Shown: positions 10,001-20,551, numbered from the stretch's first letter. The stretch is DNA of 64,000 bases from Astrothelium macrocarpum (GCA_021030915.1 JAGEMR010000104.1:1-64000), one strand, 5' to 3'. Translations and numbers: made by a program. Notes: generated by a model from the sequence alone, not told the origin.

Positions 10001-10414
10001 GAGATATGACTGGGGAGGATGTTCAAGATCGTTCCAGAGCTGGCTTATGAATCCATCGGTTAGTTTGGTTCCTAATGGATTACCAGGCGGAAGCTTCGCT
10101 GCGGCCTGTATTAGACCTTCCATTATGTACTGACGATCGTTCCATGGTTGACCAGTCTTTCGTAGCTGTACTACTTTCCACAATGCCTCATAGTCTTTTG
10201 CATCAAGAGTTTTGGCGGTCGTAAAGAGGTTCTCAATACCAGAAAAAGGATGATCTTGAGGATCTTGTGGAATATAGGTGCCATCGCCCGTCTGAGTGGG
10301 CATTGGCCTCTGTGATACTTTCAAAAGAGCCATAAAGTCGCTAGAATAACTTTTCCCACTAATGTGAGATGCAGTGCCATTGCAATTAAGCATGGCGTCC
10401 TGCTCAGTAGCCAT
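7097..10414 (-). CDS. ppoC: psi-producing oxygenase, PpoC/10R-dioxygenase type, P450 half without haem cysteine
   Basis: A 1,105-residue single-exon enzyme; the open frame extends 5' without an ATG, so the ATG at 10414 is used. The N-terminal half is an animal-peroxidase-like dioxygenase: distal histidine in FATIIIHDLFRTDHQN, SSYLDLSPLYG, and the catalytic Tyr plus proximal His in NLVYRWHSAVSKRD. The C-terminal half resembles cytochrome P450 (ETIESLGGPATREFTLLGDG, and a helix-I-like region). In active diol synthases the haem ligand is a Cys in a GxGxHxCLG-type loop; here the loop reads LGWGSGFGGLARPMAEVALT, with Gly where Cys is expected. Known PpoC/10R-DOX enzymes have the same loss and release 10-hydroperoxy fatty acids from linoleate or oleate rather than diols. 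Ppo oxylipins balance sexual and asexual spore formation and influence secondary metabolism. Family call strong; PpoC subtype inferred from the missing Cys. Confidence 0.88.
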   Translation of the reverse strand: MATEQDAMLNCNGTASHISGKSYSSDFMALLKVSQRPMPTQTGDGTYIPQDPQDHPFSGIENLFTTAKTLDAKDYEALWKVVQLRKTGQPWNDRQYIMEGLIQAAAKLPPGNPLGTKLTDGFISQLWNDLEHPPQSYLGREFQYRRADGSGNSILYPHIGAANTPYAKTAQPRTMQPAALPDPGALFDSLLARKKDEPHPAGISSILFYFATIIIHDLFRTDHQNFANSKTSSYLDLSPLYGSVWEEQEKVRTFKDGKLKPDCFSEVRVLAFPPGVGALLIMFNRFHNYVVEQLASIDEGGRFSRSKQRDEDLFQTGRLITCGMYVSIILSDYLRTIMNLNRTNEKWMIDPRKDIQNLPKGSGNQVAAEFNLVYRWHSAVSKRDAKFTEEYFQKLFPNRMPEEIEEHELLQRLGKMEGELLAKDPEKRNFHELKRQPDGKFSDDDLVDIIQAGIEDVGNDFGAQTVPTIFKAVEALGIKQARAWNLSTLNEFRKRFDLTTYKTFEEINPDPYIADQLKHFYDHPDNVEIYPGLAVEQRKNLSVPGAGLVPPFTIARALFSDATAVIRGDRFYAIEHNPKQLTNWGYSEQDADMEVDNGCCFYKLFLRAFPNHFRQDSIYAHYPLTVPSVMADILRNLGTIQNYSLDKPKRMPPRKVINSYEAAKKVLEDQNTYKVTWGETIESLGGPATREFTLLGDGPTNEQSEELMRRALYPENWEAEIKTYFEKITTKLLKEKSYHIAHIPQADIIRDIGNLVPAHFISELFCIPLKTDEHPHLPFSEVEIHDMMSACYISFFFDPDPQHSFDLRQRARKHLGLLARELETNLNSLRDQGVLSQLLHVLPWMHEDVRTLKSYGTALLHRLLESGRDARHLVWANILWPAAGIVAHYGSLFAHAIEYFLSPAGVEHLPALRDLARQDTADADKMLLRYFLEATRLANEAGTIRQVSTATTLTDGDIKLDLQPGDRVLVNIKAASRDPSPDAFFHPEEFSLHRDESAYIQLGWGSGFGGLARPMAEVALTAMFKTVVKLEGLQPVAGPQGQLKKVLRSFGRQDGEFGCHPLAVVADGEEGRPEGRDGRKDGYHVYMTNMWNVYYPFPTSKCLLP

Positions 10415-11804
10415 CTTCGGCTCGTTCCTACGTTTAAAGTCAGTCAATCATTTTTCAAGCCCCATAAAGTTTGTTTGCGTATTTCCAAAATTCTGCATCT
10501 ATGAACTGTGCATTACCGTTTCTGGTAGTGGACTGCTCGGTGAATAATGGTTCTAGTCTGACATGATATATCAGAGGCCAGACTCTTGCCAGGAACGCTA
10601 TAGCGTTGAACCGTTGGGGCGAAACGAAGAAAGAGTTTGGGGGTACAAATGAATCTTGCTCGGGCCACTCCGTACGCCTCGACACGCATCGGGGATTTGA
10701 GACGTATAGGGCACTAACCGCTTGTGGTACAATTTTAACCAAAAACCAAACGCTCAACTTTTACTAAGGTATACCTGAATCCTCTGGTAGGACAATAGCA
10801 AAAGTAAACAAGATAGACGGAGGAAAAAAGCAGATGGATTTACGAGAAAGGATTAGAAGATAGGAAAGATAGGGACTGCCTTAAAATCATGTCAAAAACA
10901 CTCTCATCATCGATGGAGAGCCGGATTGGTCAAGAGCTCATAGGCCAATGGCAACGCTGAACAGATGCTGGAACCAGGAATGATATAACGCCATGCTGCG
11001 ACAATAGAATGCAGCTGCGGCTGAAACATGGTATGCAGCGTTCACAAGAGGTACTAAGCCCGTGGAAAAGGCCTCATCACCTCATGCTGCTCGACGACAA
11101 TCGAGATACCGGCAAGGAGAAGGCAGTGCGGCGAACGCCGACGGAGGTCCAACGAAGCTAGAAGCGCCGAATTGGCCAATCACACATTGGAACTGGACGC
11201 ATTTTTGGAATTTGGAGCCTAGCGACCCAAGCCCCTAATGGGCACCATTTTCTAGAATAGTAAGCTGATCTGACACATCCTTTCCCAGCATCGGCTGTGG
11301 CTGCCTATGCTGTGCTCTAACTTTGCACCCGCGACAGCGCGGAATGACAATGGCGAGGCCGTTGGGATGTGGAGAATCCAACATGCCTCGGTCCGCTCCC
11401 AAGGGGCAGCGCCATTTACGGGTACTTGAAAACAAGGCAGAAACCCAAAAGACTGAATGCCACACCAATGGTAGCGGCGATGCGGTTATGGATGCTTCTT
11501 TGGGGCTTTGTGGATGGCGTGGAATAGTGTTTCTTCAACCGACGCATCACTGTCGTTGAAGATCCATACGGGTTCCTGCAGAATCAGCGTCGCTTTTGCT
11601 GCAGTGTTCTCTTCTTTTTCCTTCCGCTTATGTCCAAAGTAGGAGGCCTGAAGAACCATCACGTGCCTTAGTCTCACCTAGCGTACCGGAGCTGTAACTA
11701 AAAAAGTGAGGGTCGGATGGGATGGACCGGTGCAGGCGTGGGATACCTTTCCCACACAGCCCCAACATCGGACATTCAATAAATCCCCTGCGCAAAAGCT
11801 CGAA
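10415..11804. promoter_or_regulatory. divergent intergenic region, ppoC-like / TSC13
   Basis: About 1.4 kb between two outward-facing genes. Only short, overlapping, unconvincing open frames on both strands; no gene, tRNA or repeat was recognised. It must contain both promoters. Confidence 0.5.
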
Positions 11805-12838
11805 ATGTTGGTGACGCTTCAAGTCAAACCTCGCGGTAAAAGAAACGCCTCGATTGCCTCGCAAAGCCATCGACTCTAATGCACCGTAGGCAAGCCTTTC
11901 AAATCTCTCCCGCAGAACGCGAAGGTTGAATCCAATGCCAACACCGCCGAGCTGTATCGGACGATTGCCGCCCAGACAAGATGCAACGTCCTCAGATTGA
12001 GAATCACAAAAGATAGTGACGGAAAGATCCCGGTAAATAGCTCCACAAATGTGTCTCTGGAGCAAATCAGCCTGGGAGACGATAGTACAATCTTCGTAAA
12101 GGACCTTGGTATGCAACTCTCCGCAACGGAACGATAGCCCTATCTCGGCCCGCTTTCTGACAGTCTTGCTCAGGGCCTCAAATCTCGTGGCAAACCGTCT
12201 TTGTGGTGGAATACCTGGGACCGCTCCTGATTCACCCCCTGATCTACTACTTCCGTCCGTACCTCTATCACAATGCCTCCACACCACCTTCCGAGCTCCA
12301 GACGATCTCATTACTGATGATCACTGCACATTTCCTCAAACGCGAACTTGAAACTCTTTTCGTGCATCGCTTTTCTAATGCCAGCATGCCCGCCTTCAAC
12401 ATTTTCAAAAATTCGGCACATTACTGGGTGCTCGGAGGACTGCTCATAGCCTACGTCACCTATGGTCCAAAGGCTACAGCTGCTGCGCCTTCCATCCCGC
12501 TCATCACCTACCCCGCTGTGGCATTATATATAATTGGTGAGTTAGGCAACCTGAATGCGCATTTATGCCTTCGTAGATTACGTAGTGCAGGCGGGACAGA
12601 AAGAGGGATACCGCAGGGGCTGGGCTTTAATCTTGTGACGTGTCCAAACTACATGTTTGAGATACTTGCATGGCTCAGCATTGCGTTGATAAATCGAAGT
12701 TGGACTACGTTGGTATTTCTGTGGCTTGCGGGCCTACAAATGGGGCTATGGGCAAAGAAAAAGGAACGCAAACTAAGGGAGGACTTTGGGGACAAGTACA
12801 AGAAAAAGAAATATGTGATGCTGCCTGGAATCTGCTAG
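11805..12838 (+). CDS. TSC13: very-long-chain trans-2-enoyl-CoA reductase
   Basis: Three exons: 11805-11835, 11890-12108 and 12174-12838; 304 residues. Introns of 54 and 65 nt have GTAAAA and GTATGC donors and end in GTAG and CAG. Joining them restores an unbroken family sequence: MLVTLQVKPRG + KPFKSLPQNAKVE at the first junction, and VKDLG + PQISWQTVFVVEY at the second. The N-terminus is the ubiquitin-like domain typical of this enzyme. The C-terminal half is a multi-span membrane domain of the steroid 5-alpha-reductase type, with HFLKRELETLFVHRFS, GGTERGIPQGLGFNLVTCPN, and a basic end (WAKKKERKLREDFGDKYKKK) consistent with ER retention. It catalyses the last reduction in each cycle of fatty-acid elongation in the ER, supplying C26 chains for sphingolipids. 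Very secure. Confidence 0.93.
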
Positions 12839-13180
12839 TTAGTCCAATTGGGCAATAAAAGTCGATAATCTTTGCAACATCACCTGACTGGAGGTTCATA
12901 CGGAAGAAAACATATGTCATCAAACCAGGGAGAAAGGCGAAAGTAAAGATCAATGTATCGATAGCCAGTCTACATATGTAATAAGACTAGCTAGAGCAGT
13001 AATACCGACCTCCCATGCAAATGAAAAATACCGTCATCTTTCGCCAAATTTTGCCAGCCAGTACATGCAGGAGACGATGTACTAGCAGCCGAATAAGCAG
13101 TGGATATTCTCATCTCTGCTGAAGTGTAAACTTCTTCGTGAGATGTTTCGAGTCTCACGCCCTTCTAACACTCCTTTGTT
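12839..13180. other. convergent 3' intergenic region, TSC13 / RPS6
   Basis: About 340 bp between the stop codons of two converging genes. Nothing beyond expected 3' UTR sequence was recognised. Confidence 0.4.
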
Positions 13181-14070
13181 CTACTTTCTCATTGATGAAG
13201 CGCGGCGCTTACGAGCCTCTGCTTGCTTAGCCTTCTCCTCGCCGACACGCTTGTGCAAGATTTGAGCGTATTCATTCTATATGAAGGATCAGCACAATGG
13301 CATTCACAAAGAATTTGCAAACCTACCGCTGCATCCTTGGAAGCTTCTGCGCGACGACGCTTGAGCGCAATCCGATGACGCTTGTGTTGTAGACGCTGAG
13401 GCGTAACTAGACGCTGAATCCTTGGAGCCTTAGTGTAGGGCTGCTTGCCCTCTTTCTTTGGTTGGACTTCACGGCGAATCACGAATTTCCGGACCTAAAA
13501 ACACACACAAACCAAACGGCATCAGTCTCAATTCAATAGCCAAAAGCCATTGAACTGGCGAAGACATGACATTGCGAGCCATCTCCAGCGCCAGCCGCAG
13601 AAGACAGCACTCACATCATCTTCCTTGCTGAGCCCAAAGAACCTCCGAATTTTGGTGGCCCTCTTCGGCCCCAACCGCTTCGGATGCACCACGTCCGTGA
13701 TTCCCGGGATATCTTGTTCACCCTGCTTGACGATGCTGAGTGCCAGCACCGCGAGATCCATTCCCACGATGCAGCCGCGCACCGACTTGCGCTTGCGCTC
13801 GCCCGTCCTTCGTGGCCGGTAGCAGCTGTGGCCCGCTGAGAGCAAGAGTCGCACACGCGTAGCATGCATAACTCCCTGCTTCATGGGGAAGCCCTGCTTG
13901 TCGTTGCCGCCGGTGATGCGGAAGATGTAGCCCTTGAATTCGTCGCCGACGCTGTCGCCGGGCACTTCTTGACCCATGCGGCGGTCCATGAAGACGCGGA
14001 GCTTGCGTTCATCTTCGACTTCGATGAGTTTTTGGGAGCCGTTGGCTGGGAAGGAGATGTTGAGCTTCAT
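13181..14070 (-). CDS. RPS6: 40S ribosomal protein S6 (eS6)
   Basis: Three exons on the minus strand: 14070-13615, 13494-13327 and 13276-13181; 239 residues, the normal length. The start is [20 protein letters not shown]; the open frame continues upstream only through a non-ATG codon. Typical blocks follow: [36 protein letters not shown] and [16 protein letters not shown]. The C-terminus ([13 protein letters not shown]) keeps the basic RRASS-type motif that TOR/S6-kinase signalling phosphorylates. Both introns are phase 0, with GTGAGT and GTAGGT donors. The protein sits in the small-subunit body and is a late-assembling structural component of the ribosome. Very secure. Confidence 0.95.
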
Positions 14071-14396
14071 ATTGCCGGTGGGAAAGGGGAATGGACCGGC
14101 GATGAAGTTGTCGTGATGGGAGATTTGAAGGTATCGTGCTTCGACCAAAGTTGTTAGTGGGTGTTGCTATTTGTGTGGCTTATGATTGGCTGATTTGCCG
14201 AGCGTAGGTGTTCGGAGTTTCGGCCGAAATTCTTCCGTCCAGCTCGTTCTGAACCTCGATACCTACAGCAGCAAAGCCTTGATGGGTGCTTGGACTCCAA
14301 ACTTTTGTACTTCATTGCAATCAAGTTGTTCTCGCATTTTTTGTGAAAAGCATTTTGCGTAGGTAATCACTACTAAATACAGTTTTAATCACGAAT

Positions 14397-16204
14397 CTAA
14401 ATAGCCGTCTCTTTCTCTTCAATATGATGACTGACACTTTCTTTCCTTTCGACCTCCTCTACACGCCTTTCCAGGTCATGCGTTTCAAAGTCTGTCTTTC
14501 TCATTCCTGGAACAAAGTATGGCGCATTTGTGAAGAGATAGTTCATCTCTTCTAATGGACGCTTGGCTGTCTCAGGCAGAACCGCCCAAAAGAACAAGGC
14601 GTTGGTAAAGTTGCAGATCTGCAATAATCCGTTAGCACAGATGGACACTGAAATGACAGTCTTTGAAACTTACGCAGAATAAAAAGTAGTATCTGTATCC
14701 AATGTTTGTCAACGAGATGGGTGTAATCTGGCCAATCATCGTGTTGAAACCGAAGCTTGTCATTGTGGCGATACTGACACCCTTTGAACGTGTTCTCGTG
14801 TCGAAGATTTCAGCAGGAATGATCCAAGAGAGTGGGCCACAAGTGGCACTGAAGCTGAAGTTGTATAGCCAAGTCATCACGATAAAACCCCATGCCGCAC
14901 CACCATTATTCGAGGCTCCTGGGGGAAATAATGCAAGTAAAATCGTGGCAAGAATGAAAAAGAGGCAATTCCCAAGATTGCCTCCAATCATGGCCCAACG
15001 ACGTCCAGTCCAGTCAATGAGCAGAATACAGAAAAACTGTGCAATCAAAGCAATAACAGAACTAGAATGATCATGAGCACAATCAAAGAAGAATATCGAC
15101 CGAGATCAACTTACCTGATTGCTTGGTATTTGAGCGTATTGTCCCCACTGATTCCGATTTGCTTGAAGATATCCACAGAGTAGTACTGGATCGCGCTCAC
15201 ACCTGTCATTTGGACGCTCGCTTGGATAGCACAGGCCAAGAATAATCTCCGAAAACTCGATTTGTTGGCGAATAATTCAACATAGGACTTGGCCTCGTGC
15301 TCGTGCTCAAATGTGATCATATCTTGAATTTGCTCAAACTCCGCTTTGACCCAGGGATCGTACACATCACCATGAGCGTGTAGCCGCGCCAAAGTTTGGA
15401 GACCTTCATCGCTTCGACCATGGTCAATCAACCAACGAGGTGATTCGGGAAAGAGTAAGATTAGGAGTGCCAGAATGCCAGCAGGAATGATCTGAATGCC
15501 AAGAGGGAGACGCCATTGCTTGCTGCTGCTCGCTGGGAAAGACCAAGCGCCAAAGGCAACCCAAGACGCAACCAATGCACCAACACCAAGCATAAATTGC
15601 TGTAGAGCGGTGACACGACCACGGATACTTGGATGGGCAAGCTCAGCCTGATACAATGGAACAATCATGGTCAAAAACCCGACTCTATGATTGAATAGTT
15701 AGTCCTTTCCATTCCGGAGACCAAAGGAGTATTTTGGTAGGCTGCACTCACCCGAGTCCAGCGATTGCCCGACCTGCATACAGGTAACCAAGATTTTGGG
15801 CGCCTGTCTGAAGTCCACCTCCAAGACAAAAGATAATTGCACCCATCATAATCGTCGATCTGCGTCCAAGCCAGTCACCAATAGGACCCGCAGCTGCGGC
15901 GCCAAAGAAAGCGCCCCCAGTAAAAACAGATACGACTGCGCCACTGCAAACATTGAAGTTAGAAGAATTCGAAGGGATATGATCCAGCCAACTCACGTTT
16001 GATTATCAGTAGCATTGAACTTGGCGACAAAGTTGTCAGAGGTAATGGCTCCAGCAATGACACCAAGATCATAACCATAAAGGATAGACCCCAGAGAAGC
16101 AAACATGGACACCAGGAACTAGATAGATTACAATCAGCCAAAACCGCTACATTCCGAGGCTTGGTTCAGCATACCTGGTACCATTTTGGTGGTAATTGAA
16201 ACAT
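14397..16204 (-). CDS. MFS sugar transporter
   Basis: Six exons (16204-16175, 16118-15997, 15943-15752, 15684-15115, 15061-14674, 14618-14397), 507 residues. All junctions restore frame with GT..AG introns of 51-68 nt. Signatures of the sugar porter family are visible: SILYGYDLGVIAGA in helix 1, GDWLGRRSTIM, FPESPRWLIDHGR, PLYQAELAHPSIRGR, LIDWTGRRW, PAEIFDTRTRSKG and PETAKRPLEEMNYLF. About twelve membrane spans are expected in the plasma membrane, driving proton-coupled sugar uptake. The substrate cannot be read from sequence alone. The gene faces a GH51 arabinofuranosidase across about 630 bp, which suggests a pentose such as L-arabinose, but that is inference from context. The cytosolic C-terminal tail is short, charged and unremarkable. 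Confidence 0.9.
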
Positions 16205-16830
16205 TTTGATCACCGCGGAATCTGTGCAACGACAAACTTTGCCACAAAATACGCTCTCAAAAGACTCAATGCAAATGCGAACTAGGTGTCTGCCAATCTT
16301 TATACCCCTTCCACGCGGCTCGATTCATGCAGAAAGATCCTCGCCAGTACCTTGACCAGAGCTTTGGGCCGATCCAGTACCAAACATAATTTTTGTTTTC
16401 GACCGATTCTCCATGCGGGGACTGCGCTCGGCAACGGTCTTGGACACTGGGGACGGCCAAGGCTGGGGTAAAATCGGCAGAATGCATCCAATCAGAAGAC
16501 TTCTGCATGGCCAAATCGTTGAGCGGTGTCTGGGAAAAGGAAAATCCAGAACGGTTCAGTGCAGATAGGGATAGGCGTGATGAATTGCTGGAATTAGATG
16601 AGTCGCGTGGGCGCCGGGATAGAGGTTCGGAAAAGAGTGCTTGTTTCTCCACCAATTGTGACTTTACTTCTGGGACAGGGTCTCAAGATGCCCCTCTATG
16701 CCCCACTATCAGGATAGAGAATGGGTTGGCAGAGCAATAGATTCGAGATGAATATTCCAATAAAGCTCGTGTGCTTTATAAGATTCTCGATCTTGCAATT
16801 GAGAACTTTTAGCAAGATCGCACAAACAAG
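16205..16830. promoter_or_regulatory. shared divergent promoter, sugar transporter / GH51
   Basis: About 626 bp between two outward-facing genes of likely related function. It contains three matches to the CreA/Mig1-type consensus SYGGRG within 54 bp (16415-16420 gcgggg, 16447-16452 ctgggg, 16463-16468 ctgggg), plus two on the other strand farther right. The motif is short and two or so would be expected by chance, so the clustering is suggestive only. Confidence 0.45.
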
Positions 16831-18502
16831 ATGACTTCTTACACAAAGGTGGACGAAAGCCAGCAGCCGTATATCTATGTCAATCCCAAGAACAGGTTGA
16901 ATAAAATTAACGATAACATCTATGGAGGCTTCACAGAGTACGAAGGTTGGAAAAGCCCAGATTGATCACGACACTTACGGCTTTTACAGACACATGGGCC
17001 GATGCATCTATGGGGTCCACCACTCTCCCTGTCTCCTCTCGACTCTCAACTAACCGAAGCTAAGGGCATCTACGACCCCGAATCACCTCTCTCCGACTCG
17101 AATGGCTTCCGCAAAGATGTTCTGTCTGCCCTCCGCGAGCTCTCCATCCCCGTTATCCGCTACCCAGGCGGCAACTTCACCGCAACCTACCACTGGCAGG
17201 ACGGAATCGGCCCACGGTCCCAACGGCCCAAACGTCCAGAACTCGCATGGAAAGGTGTCGAAACTAACCAATTCGGCACCGATGAGTTCCTCCTCTGGTG
17301 CGAGGCCGTCGACGCCCAACCCTTCCTCTGCCTGAACTTCGGCACGGGCACGCTCGACGAGGCGCTCGCATGGGTCGAATACTGTAACCTCGACGGCGAC
17401 ACAGCGTATGCGTCGCTACGCCGGCAGAACGGGCGGGAGAAGCCGTACGGCGTGAAGTACTGGGCTTTGGGCAACGAGGTCTGGGGCCCCTGGCAGGTGA
17501 TGCAGATGACGAAGGAGGACTATGCCAAGAAAGCGTACCAGTGGGCGAAAGCGCTCAAGCTGATCGACCCGAGCATCGAACTCGTGCTGTGCGGCGAGAC
17601 GGGATACTCCAGCTGGGATGTGTACACGCTGAAGGAGTGCATCAAATGGAGTATGCATGATCTTGGGGGGAGCGAGACGGCGAGTCTGATCTCCATGCAT
17701 AGTATTCATATCTATACGGGGTCAGAAGAGCATCTGCCCAACGCGACGGCGCCGTTGGCAGCGGAGAGAGCGATCCAGATGACTGCCGGGTTGATTGATT
17801 TGGCGAGGATCGAGAACGGAGTGCCCCATACGGTACCGAGACAGTTGATTTGCTTTGATGAGTGGAATGTATGGATGCCGCAGAGAGCGCCTGGTAAGAC
17901 TCGAGTAGTCTGTGTGGTGTGATTTAAGCTGACGTTATATAGGCGAGTCGGGTGCTGAAGAAAAGTACACGCTTTCCGATGCTTTGGCTGTGGGAGTTTG
18001 GTTGAACGTTTTTGTCCGTCAGTCAAAATTCCTGGGAATGGCCAACATTGCGCAGAATGTCAATGTCATTGCGCCACTGATGACTACGGCTGAAGGTATC
18101 ATGAAGCAAACAACGTGGTGGCCGCTGTGGCTGTTCAGCAGATACATGCGAGGTTATGTGCTTGCGGTCAATGTCCGTTGTCCCGAATACGAAGGTCCAA
18201 CGCAACCAAAGTGGATACGCGGAACTGTCCAAACGCCTTTCTTGGATGTGAGTGCGACAATTAATGATGCTGGATTGGCGAGTATGGTTGTGGTGAATGT
18301 TCATGACAGCAAGGACTTTGAAACTGAATTGGAAGGTGTGACGACCGGCGAGGTCCAAGTTTACCATGTTACCGGAGAGAATCCGAAAGTGGTCAATACA
18401 GCTGAGAAGACAGAGGTGAGGCTTGATGAAAGTAAGTGGGATGGCAAAGGGCCGTTCGTCTTCCGCAAGCACTCCATATACATGCTACGATGGCAGACGT
18501 GA
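16831..18502 (+). CDS. GH51 alpha-L-arabinofuranosidase, intracellular type
   Basis: Four exons: 16831-16937, 16990-17014 (25 nt), 17065-17893 and 17943-18502; 506 residues, the usual size for the compact intracellular GH51 form. Frame continuity across the small exon (INDNIYGGFTE + HMGRCIYGGIYDP) supports the model. RYPGGNFTATYHWQDGIGP is the family's substrate-binding stretch. The acid/base glutamate lies in KYWALGNEVWGPW and the nucleophile in LICFDEWNVW, both intact. The C-terminal beta domain closes with KHSIYMLRWQT. There is no signal peptide, so the enzyme should act inside the cell on arabinose oligomers after uptake. It removes terminal arabinofuranosyl groups, feeding L-arabinose catabolism. 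Divergent from a sugar transporter. Confidence 0.92.
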
Positions 18503-18678
18503 AGGCCTTCGAATGAAGTGAATTGAAGCTGGTTCAATGGAATCGCTGGAAATTTGCTCGAATATCTCTTGAGGCAATAGCTGTCCGGATCTCTCTAATT
18601 AATTTACGAGACAATTCTCCGGAAGGGCATCTAGGACTGCATGTTATAGAATGATAGACCATTTATTAGACAATCTGT

Positions 18679-19885
18679 TCATAAGTTAAGTTTCTTCTCA
18701 AGGTCGTTCCATCTACCGGCACGAAGAATGTCCAGCTTCTTGAGATGATCGAGCCAGTTCCGCAGGTCTTGTGTAGTGAATGCTTTGTTCCCGGCGTCTA
18801 GCTCGAGATACATGGCCGAATACTGAAGGAGAGCCTGGTAGATCCATTTGCAGTCTTCAGCACCGTCCAGCATCTCTTGTGTTCCCTTTATCTCACGCTC
18901 CAATAAGTTCAAGCGTTCTGTATTTGAGAGATTTGGTACGATCAATGTCCCTTCAGACGGAGAGCCAATGGTTTTCATGAGAAATTGGTGGTAGCTCCAC
19001 AGAGATTGATCATAAGGATCAGTCCAAAGGCCGCGTTGTATTAGCTCAAATTCATCATTGAGCAATTTCAAACGTGCTGCGTCATCCGCGTTGCGGTCTT
19101 CCAAGATACGGGGAATGAGTTTGGTCCGATAGTGCCAAGCCGAGAAATTGGAAAGATTGGTCCGGATGACTTTGGTGGTGTATTCAAATTCCGCTTCAGC
19201 CATGCTTTTGCCTTGAAGCTGCTCGACTTTGTCGATGGTTTTCCGGCGATAGCCCCAGCCATGAAAATTGCGGCTATCGAGGGTCAACATTTTGCCAACT
19301 AGAAGAAGTTCGCCTTGCCATAGACTGAGTGCTGTGCCTTTTGGTAAATGAATTTGGGCTTGTTTGAGCAGCCAATCCCGATGATTCCAAAGCCAATAGC
19401 ATTTTGGATATTTCCTCAGGAGAGGAATCTCAAACTGAAGGTCGGCGGTGACGAGGCTCTCAATGTTCTTCTGACGAGGTGTCAAAGATTCATTGGTCTC
19501 GGAATTATTGACAAGGTCACCTTCTTGATCGCTTTCCAGGAATAGTTGCAAAAGAATGAGGCGACGAAAGTTCCATATGGTGTAGTACTCTGGGTTTCGG
19601 GAGACAAGTTCCGTAGTTAGATGTAGTGACCCGGGGGATAAATCTCCCTCAGCAATCTATCATCATCATCATCAGCGAATTTCGGCCTTTTTGAGAGACA
19701 CCTGCACACGACTACTTTTTTGTTGACTTTGTCAGTCAGCTCTTTGTATCGGGCAATGTTTGCTAGTTCCTGGTCACGAGATCGCTCTGTGGCTGCCGCT
19801 GTACGTGGAATACCGTGCTGATCCGATCGTCGTCAGTCAAATCTTTTCCGAGGTGTCCACGTCCACGTCCACTTACGCTTGACAT
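18679..19885 (-). CDS. BET4: Rab geranylgeranyltransferase alpha subunit
   Basis: Three exons: 19885-19877 (only 9 nt, encoding Met-Ser-Ser), 19817-19716 and 19656-18679; 362 residues. The tiny first exon is supported by a GTAAGT donor and by the family-typical join MSSHGIPRTA. The protein consists of PPTA helical repeats with the Trp-centred motifs NPEYYTIWNFRR, KCYWLWNHRDWLL, NFHGWGYRR, NFSAWHYRTK and DQSLWSYHQF. Together with the Bet2-type beta subunit it attaches geranylgeranyl groups to the C-terminal cysteines of Rab/Ypt GTPases, anchoring them to ER, Golgi and vacuolar membranes. It is divergent from the Ama1-like gene. Firm assignment. Confidence 0.92.
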
Positions 19886-20266
19886 TTCTGCCTATCTGTG
19901 CTTGAATAGCGGATTGTTAGATTTCTTACTGAGAAGTTGCAGTGGGAAGTTGCGATGATGCTAGTCAGACTATCGAAGGAGAGAGGTGAAAGTAGCAAGT
20001 GCGGTGCCCCAGTGATTCAGAGTAATTGCTGCCTGCGTCCCAAAGTAAGATTGTGAGATGGTGAGGCAACTTTCATCCAAAGCCCTCAGCTTCAACGCGC
20101 TCTCTCTCACTGCTTTACATTTCATTCGAATCTGGATGTGAATCGATAGCCGTATTACTAACCCAGCAGAATCATCTTTCAACACAATCCATTTACCATT
20201 GTCGAATAATCCATTGTTCATCTCGTTTCCTCAAACTCCGGTCCTTGCGCTCTCGATGGATTTTTG

Positions 20267-20551
20267 ATGGCTTTATCGCTGACTGACAACCGTCGAGCGA
20301 TACTACATGTGCTATTGATTGCTTTTCTCCTCGGTTTCATCATCTTTTTCGCTACCTTTGCCATCACTTTGATGTTAAGCCCTATGATACAAGAGTCCGT
20401 GGACCAGCGCAATTCGACACACCCGAGTAACTCCACCAGCATAACGTTCCCCGTTTCGAGAAATTTCTATCAGAGGGATGCCCTTGAATGGTACACGAGA
20501 TTGTTCCCTGACTCGGTCCCCGCCTACATCACCCACTCTCCGCTATTCTGA
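20267..20551 (+). CDS. small one-span membrane ORF overlapping the Ama1-like start
   Basis: A 94-residue frame from ATG 20267 to TGA 20549-20551, with one strong hydrophobic segment (HVLLIAFLLGFIIFFATFAI) followed by a Ser/Thr/Asn-rich stretch. It overlaps the beginning of the Ama1-like frame by 74 nt in a different frame and starts about 200 bp downstream of the divergent BET4 gene. It matches nothing I know. It may be a leader peptide acting as an upstream ORF, part of an alternative first exon, or chance; the strong hydrophobic run is the only reason to list it. Confidence 0.25.
   Translation: MALSLTDNRRAILHVLLIAFLLGFIIFFATFAITLMLSPMIQESVDQRNSTHPSNSTSITFPVSRNFYQRDALEWYTRLFPDSVPAYITHSPLF

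Noticed and set aside
11628..12311. 227-codon minus-strand open frame
   Set aside because: It is antisense to exons 1-3 of TSC13, whose splice joins rebuild a conserved protein.
16415..16468. Calling the three SYGGRG matches confirmed CreA sites
   Set aside because: The 6-mer is degenerate and about two matches are expected by chance in 626 bp; kept as suggestion only.
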